Shown one piece after another: positions 27,242 through 36,217 of a stretch of 64,000 nt of DNA. A program made the translations under genes and the position numbers. Source of the stretch: a bacterium (lineage in GTDB: Bacteria; Cyanobacteriota; Vampirovibrionia; Obscuribacterales; Obscuribacteraceae); assembly GCA_018062085.1 (NCBI GenBank), contig JAGOSY010000026.1:1-64000 (forward strand). Direction: 5' to 3'. Positions within the stretch are counted from its first letter, which is position 1; each line of letters begins with the position of its first letter. Under the pieces are notes generated by a model, which did no database searches, had not been told where the DNA came from, and was given only the letters and a program-made list of their open reading frames with translations.

Positions 27242-28275
27242 GTGCTGGACAACCTCAAGAGAAGAGCATTCGAATATTTTCGTCACGAGTGGAATCCAGC
27301 CAATGGCCTGATCGCCGACAAGAACCAACCTGGCTCTCCTGCCAGTATTGCAGTGCTCGGCATGGGCCTCACTGCTTATGCAGTCGCTTCTGAGTGCGGC
27401 TTGATGTCGCGTTCTGAAGCCGTTGCCCGAACACTTGTTGCTTTCTTTACCTACGCGTTGAATGGCCCTAGGCACTGAATGGTGCCGAGACTTTCGCTCA
27501 CGGCTGGACGCCGGAAAAGAAATTCCAAAGATACCGCTGGAATCGAAATTATAGCGAGGCAATTATACTTTACGCACTGGCATTGGGCTCACCAACGCAT
27601 GCCGTGAACCCTAAGGGCTATCAGCAGTGGACAGCTACATTTGAGACCACTAAACTTTACGACATAGAATGGTTGCACGCCGGACCGTTGTTCATTCATC
27701 AAATGGCTCATCTGTGGATTGATTTTCGCGGCATTCAAGATCAGTTCAACAAAAAAGCTGGCTTCGACTATTTCGAAAACAGCAAACGGGCCACCTATAT
27801 TCAAAGACACTACGCTGTGGAGAATCCCAAACACTTTGCCGATTACGGTGAGTATTGCTGGGGCCTAACTGCTAGCAACGGTCCAGGGCCATCCCGTCGC
27901 ACTATCAACGGTATTAAGCGAGTTTTCTACAACTACAAGGCCCGCGGCGTTCCCCACGGGCCAGACGATGGCACAATTTCACCATGGGCTGTGGTGGCAT
28001 CACTGCCCTTTGCACCAAATTTAGTGCTTGATACTATTCATCACATGATAGAAAAGCTTGGCGAGCAAGGTTTGGGTAAGTATGGATTTCAATCAAGCCA
28101 TAACCAAACCTACAGTGGCTGGGTCTCGCCCTGGAAATTTGGATTGAATAAGGGTGCAGGGATGATCATGATTGAGAACCATCAGTCTGACTTAGTCTGG
28201 AATTTGATGAAAAACAGTCAGTATCTTAAAAATGGTCTTTGCGCCGCTGGCTTCGACGGCGGATGGCTGCAATAA
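27242..28275 (+). pseudogene. Glucoamylase-family (DUF2329/PF10091) gene broken by internal deletion
   Basis: The N-terminal piece (GTG 27242, AGGTGG upstream) encodes FEYFRHEWNPANGLIADK and SPASIAVLGMGLTAYAV, the conserved start of this cytosolic glucoamylase-like family. It ends at TGA 27476 after YALNGPR. The conserved continuation NGAETFAHGWTPEKKF-RYRW resumes at 27478 in another frame and runs to 28275 (LGSPTHAV, GPLFIHQMAHLWIDFRG, YGEYCWGLTASDG-like). About 100 codons of the family core between these blocks are absent. The two edges carry TGAATGG (27459-27465 and 27476-27482). A functional enzyme is not expected. Confidence 0.85.
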
Positions 28276-28399
28276 AGCACCTGTAGGCCAAAAATTGAGT
28301 CAGACCGTCCGGCAAAGCGCTATAGACGATCATTTGCTCAACTGTTTGAAAGATTGCCTACAGCTTTGGGCCGGTGTCTATAGTGTATAGGTGTCAGCA

Positions 28400-28576
28400 A
28401 TGGAGAAATATGTGAATGCGAGCAGCTCGTTCTACATACTTATGCTACCTCTCAATTTACTAATCATCGCGTCCTATAATTCCCCTCCGCCAAAGAAGAA
28501 TAATATTAAACAAAGATCGATTAAGCAGGTTGATGAGGCCGCCCCTGACTCTTCGCCCATGAATTGCCAATATTAG
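28400..28576 (+). CDS. Small single-TM hypothetical protein
   Basis: A 58-residue ORF from ATG 28400, with AGGTG 7 nt upstream, containing one hydrophobic segment (YILMLPLNLLIIASY) followed by a Lys-rich then acidic tail. A GTG at 28391 is also in frame. Nothing similar was recognised. It is accepted mainly for its TM segment and ribosome-binding site. Confidence 0.35.
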   Translation: MEKYVNASSSFYILMLPLNLLIIASYNSPPPKKNNIKQRSIKQVDEAAPDSSPMNCQY

Positions 28577-28651
28577 TCTGTAGTATTTCTGTAGGATGAT
28601 TCTCTCTAACTGAACTAACTTGGGGTTAAGAGAACCGCTTGGCTAAAAGTA

Positions 28652-28963
28652 GTGGCACTGGAGAATGAAAACTTGAAATATGAAGCTAGCACGATGAACC
28701 AGTCCTCACCTCCAGAACATAAGTTAGTTTCGGCGGTTATCTTTTCTGACCATGAAGCGGCTTTGAAGCTGCTGACTGACGCTGGAGGTGCATGCCAGGC
28801 GCGGCAGCTAGTAAAACAGGCAGAAACAGATAGCAGGTCCTTACAAATAGTCTCCCATTCGCTGGCAATTGATGGCAACAGGGAGACCATCACTGTCATG
28901 CGAAGCAGCGGTAGAGATCACCTTCCTTTGGTGAGTCTGACTCAAATGAAGTGCGAAAAGTAG
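28652..28963 (+). CDS. Hypothetical small protein followed by a terminator
   Basis: A 103-residue ORF starting at GTG 28652 (ATG 28694 is an alternative). It has predicted alternating helix and strand (LVSAVIFSDHEAALKLLTDAG, RETITVMRSSG) but no known domain. A strong intrinsic terminator begins 27 nt after its stop, which supports transcription on this strand. Confidence 0.5.
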   Translation: MALENENLKYEASTMNQSSPPEHKLVSAVIFSDHEAALKLLTDAGGACQARQLVKQAETDSRSLQIVSHSLAIDGNRETITVMRSSGRDHLPLVSLTQMKCEK

Positions 28964-28989
28964 CCTAGATCTACAAAGTGTCACCTATT

Positions 28990-29023
28990 AAAAGAGCGAG
29001 GGGTGATTGCCTCTCGCTCTTTT
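28990..29023 (+). terminator. Rho-independent terminator
   Basis: A perfect 11-bp stem, AAAAGAGCGAG paired with CTCGCTCTTTT, with a 12-nt loop and T-tract built into the 3' arm. The A-tract in the 5' arm would also let it work on the minus strand. It ends the transcript of the small gene at 28652. Confidence 0.85.
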
Positions 29024-29195
29024 GCCTGAAGATCATTCTCTTTTAGTAACAAGTTCGCGCTCCTAAGATTTTTTGTCGACAATGGGAATTCTCCCATTGC
29101 CAGATTTTTTATTGAACACTAGCATCGCGCACCTTGCTGAACGTTTGATTGGCTGAGTGTTTAGTTGTTGGATTAGTGTTCGAGGTCAGGCAAAT

Positions 29196-29405
29196 ATGGA
29201 TTTATGGGCTACTGTGCTTCTTATCACCGTCATGACCGGCATCATGGGCTGGTCGATTGTGCCGTTCACAACCGCAGTTACTTGGTACTGCGACTGGCAA
29301 GATGGCGCAGAGATAAATTGGGGTCTGGACACTGCATTTACAGTGGCAGTACCTTTTGCCTGGCTCTTCTCAATCTTTGAAATTATTCTGCTCTATGCTC
29401 AGTAA
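29196..29405 (+). CDS. Small two-TM membrane protein
   Basis: A 69-residue protein from ATG 29196 with AGG 5 nt upstream; an upstream in-frame GTG at 29157 lacks support. It has two hydrophobic helices (about residues 4-24 and 47-66) flanking a short YCDWQDGAEINWG loop. Family not recognised. Confidence 0.6.
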   Translation: MDLWATVLLITVMTGIMGWSIVPFTTAVTWYCDWQDGAEINWGLDTAFTVAVPFAWLFSIFEIILLYAQ

Positions 29406-29435
29406 GGAACTAACTGCCATTCGTTGTTACTGCAA

Positions 29436-30014
29436 TTATTCAGACTGCGGCGAATCAGTTGCATATTTGCTGAAGATATCTAATAGAAGCCGTTTTTGCG
29501 TTGACCATTTGATATTCCGCTTTGAGAGAACTCTTTGAATTATGGTGCCTAAAATGATTATTCTGATCAGGTCTATTACTTCTGGATCATCTATTTTAAG
29601 TTGCTTTGAAAGGCGGGCCTTGGTGGCATTCGAAGTAAAAACGCTGTTGAAAGTGGATAGCATTTTACCATCGGCCTCGCGATAGGCATCGACATGTATC
29701 AGCAGAATTTTGGCCCAGATTTCTTCGCTCTGTTCACAGCCCTCTATCAGCTCATTCAACCCTTCTTCAAACGATGTTGACTTTGGCTCAGTAGCAACTT
29801 GTGGACTGGCACCACCGACAGCGTGATACTTCAAAATTGCTTCGAATAAGCCTAACTTATTGGGAAAATAGTAATAGAGGGTTGCAGGCGAAATTCGCAA
29901 TGCTCTTGCTAAATCACGCATACTAAGAGCGGCATAGCCTCTTCCCGCCATTAGCTCAAAGCTCTGCTGTACTAGCTTTTTTCTGTACTCATCGTGATCA
30001 ACTATTTTTGGCAA
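29436..30014 (-). CDS. TetR-family transcriptional regulator
   Basis: A 192-residue protein with an N-terminal TetR helix-turn-helix (about residues 8-55: FELMAGRGYAALSMRDLA then ISPATLYYYFPNK) and a divergent ligand-binding helical domain. It starts at TTG 30014 with AGGTGA 8 nt upstream. It begins 14 nt after the stop of the TPR-metzincin gene, so it is probably in its operon and may control it. The ligand is unknown. Confidence 0.92.
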   Translation of the reverse strand: MPKIVDHDEYRKKLVQQSFELMAGRGYAALSMRDLARALRISPATLYYYFPNKLGLFEAILKYHAVGGASPQVATEPKSTSFEEGLNELIEGCEQSEEIWAKILLIHVDAYREADGKMLSTFNSVFTSNATKARLSKQLKIDDPEVIDLIRIIILGTIIQRVLSKRNIKWSTQKRLLLDIFSKYATDSPQSE

Positions 30015-30028
30015 AACTATTCACCTAC

Positions 30029-31381
30029 TCACTTACAATAAAGCACTCGCATACGGTTGCGATCGTTTGCACTAAGTTCAGTGGCGCTGCTCGAAGCAAA
30101 ATACATCACATCATTGGGATTAGAGCTGTGGCCTAGACCAAGACTATGGCCTATTTCATGCAAAGCTGTGGTGTAAAATTCAGTCTTGTCAAATGTCTTG
30201 TCGTTCAATTTGATCAGAAGAAATATTTTTGATGTACGCTCGCCTGCGCTGTTGCGGCCACCGACTGTAACACCACTGGCAAAAGAGTGAACTAACTTAG
30301 ATCTGTCATCTGTCCATTCGCAGGAGAGATCACTATCGGTAGGAAGGGCAACAAATCTAAAGCTAAGGGCGCCACCGCTGGCAGTAGCCCAGTCATTGAA
30401 GGCCTGCTCGACGAGTTTGGCATAATCCGGCCCGTCCTTGGGTCTTGTGCCGCCAGCTGTCCACACTATCTTGCTGCGCCAAATATCGGGTACGCATACT
30501 CTCACGGGCATGCGCGCTTGAGAATAAGCGCGAAAATCGTTGTCGCGGTCAGTGCCTTTGCCTGCTTCTTGCGCTCTGATTCTTTTGAAATCTTCTGCGT
30601 AATATTTGATGGCGTCCCTATAGGTACTGACGTCGGCAGCATTAGGAAAGCGCTCAACATAGAGTTGCCTTGAGGCCTGTAGACCTTCTAGATCTCCAGC
30701 TTCGGTTTGGCACCACATCAATCCTTTTAGATATTCGGCATTAGTTGGGGCTTCTGCCACAAGTGACTTAAATTGAGCCAGACCATTCTTGTAATCTTTG
30801 GCCTTGGTGAGAGCCCAGGCGTAGGCACCTTTCTTCTTGCTGTCAGTTGGTGCAGCACTTGCCTCTGAGCGAAATATCTCTAGCGATTGTGAATCTACTC
30901 CGGCCTTTGTTGTGCTGGCCGTTCGCATTGTCAGCCGTATTCTCAATTTTTCTGCATTGGCGAGCGTCCCGGCATCATGAGGAAAACGTCTTTTAATGTC
31001 GTCAACAGTGGCTGTGGCTCTTTTGAAATCACCGCAATCGGCATAGGCTTGGCCAAGTTGCACCCAGGCATCTGCCATTGATGGGTCAAGCACCACTGCC
31101 TTTTGAAAGCACTTCCAGCCTTCTGGATAGCGCTTCAATTCAGAGAATGCTAACCCTAAGTCGTATTGAATAACGGCGTTGTTAGGATCTAAAGCGGCTG
31201 CCTGCCATAGTAATTCAGCACCTCTCTGAATATTACCTGTGCCTTTGAGAGCAACAGCTTGATTTGTCAGGTCTCTTGCCTTTACTTGTCTCTCATAGCT
31301 TACTTCCGCGCCAAGGGCCGGTGAAGCTAATGAGATTGATATGAGACTTGCTAGGCCGATGCGTAAGGTTTGACTCGACAC
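30029..31381 (-). CDS. Secreted TPR protein with C-terminal metzincin (matrixin-like) protease domain
   Basis: A 450-residue protein from GTG 31381 with a signal peptide (to about residue 24). Three to four TPR repeats span about 30-150, with more helical repeats to about 260. The C-terminal domain (about 290-450) carries the zinc site HEIGHSLGLGH (408-418) and a Met-turn candidate NDVMY (M426), the pattern of M10-type metzincins. TPR plus matrixin in one chain is uncommon. It should be an extracytoplasmic protease whose TPRs recruit partners. It is upstream of tetR. Confidence 0.85.
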   Translation of the reverse strand: MSSQTLRIGLASLISISLASPALGAEVSYERQVKARDLTNQAVALKGTGNIQRGAELLWQAAALDPNNAVIQYDLGLAFSELKRYPEGWKCFQKAVVLDPSMADAWVQLGQAYADCGDFKRATATVDDIKRRFPHDAGTLANAEKLRIRLTMRTASTTKAGVDSQSLEIFRSEASAAPTDSKKKGAYAWALTKAKDYKNGLAQFKSLVAEAPTNAEYLKGLMWCQTEAGDLEGLQASRQLYVERFPNAADVSTYRDAIKYYAEDFKRIRAQEAGKGTDRDNDFRAYSQARMPVRVCVPDIWRSKIVWTAGGTRPKDGPDYAKLVEQAFNDWATASGGALSFRFVALPTDSDLSCEWTDDRSKLVHSFASGVTVGGRNSAGERTSKIFLLIKLNDKTFDKTEFYTTALHEIGHSLGLGHSSNPNDVMYFASSSATELSANDRNRMRVLYCK

Positions 31382-31424
31382 AGTTTTCTATTCTCAGAAC
31401 GGAATATCCGGCAATTATAGGTGA

Positions 31425-31895
31425 TTAGTTGTCTTCGTCTAGCTCTGGTTCGATCACTTTGTCGCATTCGGGGTCGCGAGGTTTCTCTGGTGCATAAATC
31501 ATTGGCCCCATTCCGCCGCTTTGTATGGTGACAACAGCAGGCCCTAGCAATGGCATTATCATATTGGCTACGCAAGCAAGACCAGCATTAATCATAGCTA
31601 GCCAACCAAATTTGAGTTGAATTCTTCTCAGTCCCAATATCGAAGAGCACTCTTGTGTTACCACTGTGCCATCACGTCTTTGATAGAAACGTACGCATAA
31701 GTTGCCCTCTTTTTCACTAATCAGCTCGACCGCTTCGTTTCTAGACATCTTGGAGATGTTATAGACGTTCTTCTGGCAGGAATTGCAGAAACGAACGCGT
31801 TCGTCTCCTTTCATTTTTGACCATTTATAGGGACATTGAAATGGTACTGACAGAGTGAATAACTTGTCGTCAGAAAGTTCAACCGGTTTTGACAT
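31425..31895 (-). CDS. Cys-rich domain plus single TM, hypothetical membrane protein
   Basis: A 156-residue protein. Residues about 15-85 carry cysteines and a regular pattern (FQCPYKWSKMKG, RVRFCNSCQKNVYNISKMS, GNLCVRF, GTVVTQEC) that I associate with small uncharacterised domains seen in several environmental phyla. A hydrophobic segment (about 95-125) follows, then a Pro/acidic tail. The conserved cysteines could bind a metal. It may share regulation with the protease gene downstream (44 nt gap). Confidence 0.65.
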   Translation of the reverse strand: MSKPVELSDDKLFTLSVPFQCPYKWSKMKGDERVRFCNSCQKNVYNISKMSRNEAVELISEKEGNLCVRFYQRRDGTVVTQECSSILGLRRIQLKFGWLAMINAGLACVANMIMPLLGPAVVTIQSGGMGPMIYAPEKPRDPECDKVIEPELDEDN

Positions 31896-31922
31896 TGGGT
31901 TGCTCCAAAAGAAAGAGATGGC

Positions 31923-31939
31923 AATAAGGTCGCCTTATT
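31923..31939. promoter_or_regulatory. Short hairpin/palindrome before the Cys-rich gene
   Basis: AATAAGG-TCG-CCTTATT, a perfect 7-bp inverted repeat, lies 28 bp upstream of the gene at 31425-31895. It could be an operator half-site pair or a 5' UTR hairpin. The rest of 31896-32187 (292 bp, divergent promoters) shows nothing else recognisable. Confidence 0.3.
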
Positions 31940-32187
31940 TGAAAATTCCCATGGCTCAAATCTAACTAACCGAAAGGATCAAAACAGTCACAAAGCCTGA
32001 CATTTGTAGTTCTGCCAAGCAAAAATGAGAATTAAGATTAGTAATTGCCAAAACCACTTTACATCCCGCAAGATAAGCTATACAGTCTTGTTTGGCATTT
32101 AATTTGATTTCTGTATTCAGCTTTAAGCTACCAACTTACTAACGGCTCCCCACGGCCCCACTTATTAATCTCCAAGGGAGAGAACTC

Positions 32188-33123
32188 ATGCTTTCTTATC
32201 TCAGCGTCAAGCTAAGAGAACTTGCTTCTCGCAATCGATCAAAGCACAAGGCAATAACTTATAAACGAGCTGTTAATTATTTTCCGAGCCAATCGTTGTC
32301 ACACCAAGCGAAAACACCACTTACTATTTCGCAAAGGCTGCCGCTCCTACCACAACTGATAAATATTGAGGCGCAAAAGCTGTCTGGTTGTATCAAGACC
32401 GAATCAAGCCGGTTTAAGTCACGCTCAGCCCTGCTTCTATACAAAGGGCAGGTAATCGCAAGCGTTTATGGCAGCAAGAAGAATCCGCAACAGTTGTTTG
32501 GGCCAGAAGCTTACAACATGATTTTGAACGAGCTTGGTTCAGTTCACGTAGATTTGTCCAGTTATGTTTTGCAAGACGAAGTAGTACTGTCGGCAGCATC
32601 CATGTTTCATGGCCAAGTTTTCTATCCAAAGCAGAATGAAGATGCCGTAGCTGCTCTTTCTGAATGTTTAGACTATATCGATAGCTTTGCTGGTCCGGCC
32701 TCGATTGCTGTAGTTGATAAAGAAGGCAATGCTGTTTGCTTGGTTTATGTTTTCGGCAATGGTGTGCTCGGCATCAATTCGCTCAACTCATCGGTCGGCG
32801 AAAAGGACATTAACTCGCTCTGGCAATACTTGAAGAAGAATCCAGAATCACAGATCATGGCTAATTCAATCATTGCCGATAATGTCTCTGTCTTGGGCCT
32901 GACATTTAGTCTGATGGGGCATAACCGCAAGCACTCAGTACCCTGTGCAGCAGTCTGCGACCCTGAAGTTGCTAACCTGGTTTCAAAATATTCGTTCAAG
33001 CCGACTGATAGAGCACCAGGTGTGCAAGTAGATCGTTTCATCGCCACCACGGACAAGATTGCAAAGAAACCCAAAGTAGCGCTCGGCTATTCAACTTCGT
33101 ACGACATTCACCATACTTCTTAG
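32188..33123 (+). CDS. Hypothetical protein, no domain recognised
   Basis: A 311-residue cytosolic-looking protein with a strong AGGGAGAG before ATG 32188. A basic N-terminus leads to two alternating beta/alpha stretches, residues about 75-170 (ALLLYKGQVIASVYGSK) and 170-265 (SIAVVDKEGNAVCLVYVFGNG). This is a duplicated pattern reminiscent of roadblock/profilin-like folds, which would suggest a regulatory or sensing role. That is inference from pattern only. Confidence 0.6.
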   Translation: MLSYLSVKLRELASRNRSKHKAITYKRAVNYFPSQSLSHQAKTPLTISQRLPLLPQLINIEAQKLSGCIKTESSRFKSRSALLLYKGQVIASVYGSKKNPQQLFGPEAYNMILNELGSVHVDLSSYVLQDEVVLSAASMFHGQVFYPKQNEDAVAALSECLDYIDSFAGPASIAVVDKEGNAVCLVYVFGNGVLGINSLNSSVGEKDINSLWQYLKKNPESQIMANSIIADNVSVLGLTFSLMGHNRKHSVPCAAVCDPEVANLVSKYSFKPTDRAPGVQVDRFIATTDKIAKKPKVALGYSTSYDIHHTS

Positions 33124-33140
33124 GGCTTAATTCTTAGACC

Positions 33141-34295
33141 TTAACTCTTAGACCTTCGAGCGTTTATCGCAGCTCCGGCCCAGCTGCCAGCCAGCGCCAT
33201 GCTTAGAGCGAGCAATATTGCCACTAGGGTAAAGCCGGCCTTATCCCAGCCATAGAGTACCCAATCTGGAGGCAACGAGCTGAAAGGACCGAAAAGCCCA
33301 GTGCTTGAATTAACATGGCTAGTATCTTCTAAGGTTCGGAGTATAGAGGCAATTACCGTAAACCCAAGACCGAGAAACAGTGGTGCCTGCACGCAAGTCG
33401 AAAGTAAGGCACAAGCAGCACGAGAGCTAGTTCGACTAGCCAATGATAGAGCAAAGCTCTGGCCAAACACAGCAAAGAACAACATACCAGCAGATACGAA
33501 AGCAGAGTCGATGGTTGGCGTGCTATAGGGGCCAGCCGAGTGAAAGTCGCCCGAAACCACCGATACAAGCACAAGGGCAAACAGCGCAGCTGGAATGCCG
33601 AGAACCCCAACCGCTGACTTGGCCAGGTCAGTCGGAGTAAAAGACCTGGGTAAGGCCTCTCGGCAATAACTAGCTATAGTAGAAAGGCCGAGTATTAGAG
33701 CTACTGCTAATGACGTGACTAAAAGCCCAGAGACAGGAGTAAGATACGCTACTGCCGTAAGTAGAATCAAACCGCCCACAGCAAAGGTAGACAATCCTAC
33801 TAATATGCGCCGAACATAGCAATTTTGGATCAGCAAGGAATACCAGAAGGCTAAACCTGCGCCGATTGCCACTATCACACCAGTCATGTGACTATCGATC
33901 AGGCCCCTCATAAAGACATTGGCGTCTACACTATGAAGCAGATACGCAGCTTCAGACGAGAATAGTGTGGCTGTTATGAAATTTAGCATCAGGGCAAGAA
34001 AAGCAAGAAGAGCTCCGGTATAGGCAAAAAGAGCAGCACTTGCTCTACAAAGAAGTGATTGTTTGGCCACCAGTGACTTTTCTCCAGCAGCCACACATGC
34101 GTTTAGCCACACTGATTCTTTCGTCTCAGGATTTGCCACCAACTCGGCCAGTGGCCTTAGGTCTTTTGGTAAACTCTTTAAGTGCTTAATACTATATGGT
34201 TTTTCGGAGCAATGAAGAGTAACGCTCGGTTGGCGCTCACAAAATCCCTTCCAGGCAAATTTCAGACTTAGTTTATTTTGATCAGTTTCTTTCAT
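33141..34295 (-). CDS. Polytopic membrane protein, last gene of a two-component operon
   Basis: About 384 residues from ATG 34295 (an in-frame TTG at 34331 is possible; neither has a clear ribosome-binding site). A soluble N-terminal 80 residues (SVWLNACVAAGEK) precede about 8-10 hydrophobic segments. No transporter signature was recognised. It follows the response-regulator gene by 45 nt (or 9 nt with the TTG start) on the same strand, so it may be an output or cargo of that regulatory operon. Confidence 0.65.
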   Translation of the reverse strand: MKETDQNKLSLKFAWKGFCERQPSVTLHCSEKPYSIKHLKSLPKDLRPLAELVANPETKESVWLNACVAAGEKSLVAKQSLLCRASAALFAYTGALLAFLALMLNFITATLFSSEAAYLLHSVDANVFMRGLIDSHMTGVIVAIGAGLAFWYSLLIQNCYVRRILVGLSTFAVGGLILLTAVAYLTPVSGLLVTSLAVALILGLSTIASYCREALPRSFTPTDLAKSAVGVLGIPAALFALVLVSVVSGDFHSAGPYSTPTIDSAFVSAGMLFFAVFGQSFALSLASRTSSRAACALLSTCVQAPLFLGLGFTVIASILRTLEDTSHVNSSTGLFGPFSSLPPDWVLYGWDKAGFTLVAILLALSMALAGSWAGAAINARRSKS

Positions 34296-34340
34296 CAAAT
34301 ACACTGGTGAACGTGTATTTATTATGCCCAATCAGAAGAA

Positions 34341-35123
34341 TTACTCGTAGCCAAACTCGCTAAACAACCAACTTCTATACTCCCCATTTTGCGCTTCCAA
34401 ATCTTCACGAGTTAATAGTCCGCGCATCAGTGCTTCAAAAATCAGCCTGGTGCGTGGATTGTAAATCTCAACACCTGTGCTCTCCTTAAGATACGAATCT
34501 TCGCCCTTTAGAAGCTTATTGAGTAGGTTCGAAAGTCTGTTCTGCGCCCCGCGATAGGAGATATGTTCCTTCTGAGCTATAGCTTTATCTGTGAGGCCAA
34601 TAGCTATATCCATAAGCGTCTCGAATTCAAGGTCGCTGATGGCGCTTGATTTGTCGCGTAGCCGATGACGTACTTCCTCAACAGTAGTGGTGACATAAGG
34701 TAAATCTTCGACAATGATAAGTTCGAAGGCTTTGGCTAGAGTGCTGTCATTTTCACTTTTCAAAATGTATCCGTGGATAGCTTCCTCAGGTACGATTTTC
34801 CCCAATTCACGAATGTAAGCCTCATGATCATATTGAGACCAGAATAGTATTTTAAGAGTGGGCAGTTCTTGCCATAACTCGGCTGCTGCTTTAATACCAT
34901 TCATGTTTGGCATGGCGATATCCATCAAAATGAAGTCTGGCTTGCTGCACTTAGCCTTACGCACAGCCTCGGTTCCGTCTGCAGCTTCTTCCAGTTGCTG
35001 GATCGGTATTTTATGATTCTCTAGTACTTGCTTCAGCAGCTCACCGCCGTGCTGGCGAAGTGTTGTCAAATCTTCGGCAATCAAAATCTTGATACCATCG
35101 TTTTGCAGCCGACTTATACTCAT
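34341..35123 (-). CDS. Response regulator, receiver plus LuxR/NarL-like HTH
   Basis: A 260-residue protein. The receiver domain (12-130) has the acidic pair E17/D18, phosphoacceptor D68 in FILMDIAMP, S96 and K122. A helical region, about 155-205 (LSDLE-like ISDLEFETLMDIAIGLTDKA, then YRGAQNRLSNLL), fits a diverged LuxR-type DNA-binding motif. The C-terminal 55 residues are extra. It starts 2 nt after the histidine-kinase stop, its cognate sensor. Confidence 0.88.
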   Translation of the reverse strand: MSISRLQNDGIKILIAEDLTTLRQHGGELLKQVLENHKIPIQQLEEAADGTEAVRKAKCSKPDFILMDIAMPNMNGIKAAAELWQELPTLKILFWSQYDHEAYIRELGKIVPEEAIHGYILKSENDSTLAKAFELIIVEDLPYVTTTVEEVRHRLRDKSSAISDLEFETLMDIAIGLTDKAIAQKEHISYRGAQNRLSNLLNKLLKGEDSYLKESTGVEIYNPRTRLIFEALMRGLLTREDLEAQNGEYRSWLFSEFGYE

Positions 35124-35125
35124 TA

Positions 35126-36217
35126 CTATTTTTCCGTTATAAGTTCAATTTTTACTACAGTGCCCTTGGGCTGGTCTTCTTTTAAATTGTCGCTCCAACT
35201 TATTGTGGCCCCAATGAGATCAGCGCGCAAGCGCATATATCTTAAACCTCGAGATTCTCCACGCTCTTTTACAGAAAAACCACTGCCGTCATCAATAACG
35301 CATAATACTAGCCTTCCCTCTTGACCTTCAAGATTAACACGCACGGTCTTAGCCTGGGCATGCTTTACTATGTTATTTATGGCCTCTTGGGTCAAGCGAA
35401 AGAGAATCAACTCTTCAGTCTTCGTCAAGTTCTGCAAATGTTTGTCATCTATTGTCTTGAGAAAACGCCCCTGTAAACCAGCCTTGTGACAGCAGTCTCT
35501 TGTGAGTTGATCTAGAGCAGAACATAGACCAAGATTCTCAAGCACTGAAGGAAAGAGGCTTTCCATAACATCTCTTATGTGTCTGCCTGCAGTATCTAAA
35601 GACTGTTCGATAGAGTCGATGCTATCTTTTTCTATCGCAGGAGAGCCTGTCAATGCAATAACTTTAGACTTGATCTGCTTAATTTCATTCAAGACTTGAT
35701 CGTGCAAGTCTGATGCTAATATTCGCCGGTCTGCTTCATCTTGTTTAAGTAGCGCCAGTCTGGTTTGATCGAGTTCAGCGTTCTTGATTGCCAATTCAAA
35801 ATAACGGCTTGTTTGCTGTTCTTCAGCTGTCTTTACTTCTCTAGCCATTAAGCCTAGAGCAAAGCTAAGTGTGCTCGCTATTAAACTAGCCAGCACACTT
35901 GCTGAGCCAGCCAATTGTGCTGACAGCCAGGCGAGCAGTATACCGAGAGCGGACAATTGCAGAAAAACAACGATAAGAAACTTCGACTTAACTCTAATGG
36001 CGGCCTCAAAAGAAAGAAAGCTTATCGCCACCGCGGGCAGTACTAACCAGTGGTTTGCACTGTTACCGGTTGTCCTGAAGGCAAAGAAAGTTGATAGACC
36101 TTGGTCGAATCTAAAAAATGCATTACTAGAGGAAACAGCAATAGCCGCTGCTAGAGCCGGTAAAACCAATCGCAAGAGATTAGTTTGCCGGGCCGGTGCC
36201 GGCTGTTTAGCGTTCAT
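35126..36217 (-). CDS. NarL-type sensor histidine kinase
   Basis: A 363-residue membrane kinase. It has four or so N-terminal TM helices (to about residue 125), then a HisKA_3 dimerisation helix with the phosphorylated H172 in SDLHDQVLNEI. The HATPase_c domain shows the N box QEAINNIVKH (278-287) and G1 box DDGSGF (309-314). No periplasmic sensor domain is visible, so sensing is probably in or near the membrane. It overlaps the upstream TPR gene by 4 nt and is followed by its regulator. Confidence 0.92.
   Translation of the reverse strand: MNAKQPAPARQTNLLRLVLPALAAAIAVSSSNAFFRFDQGLSTFFAFRTTGNSANHWLVLPAVAISFLSFEAAIRVKSKFLIVVFLQLSALGILLAWLSAQLAGSASVLASLIASTLSFALGLMAREVKTAEEQQTSRYFELAIKNAELDQTRLALLKQDEADRRILASDLHDQVLNEIKQIKSKVIALTGSPAIEKDSIDSIEQSLDTAGRHIRDVMESLFPSVLENLGLCSALDQLTRDCCHKAGLQGRFLKTIDDKHLQNLTKTEELILFRLTQEAINNIVKHAQAKTVRVNLEGQEGRLVLCVIDDGSGFSVKERGESRGLRYMRLRADLIGATISWSDNLKEDQPKGTVVKIELITEK

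Noticed and set aside
27476..27478. TGA in the glucoamylase fragment considered as a second recoded stop.
   Set aside because: The conserved continuation is in another frame and about 100 family residues are missing, so this is a deletion with frameshift, not recoding.
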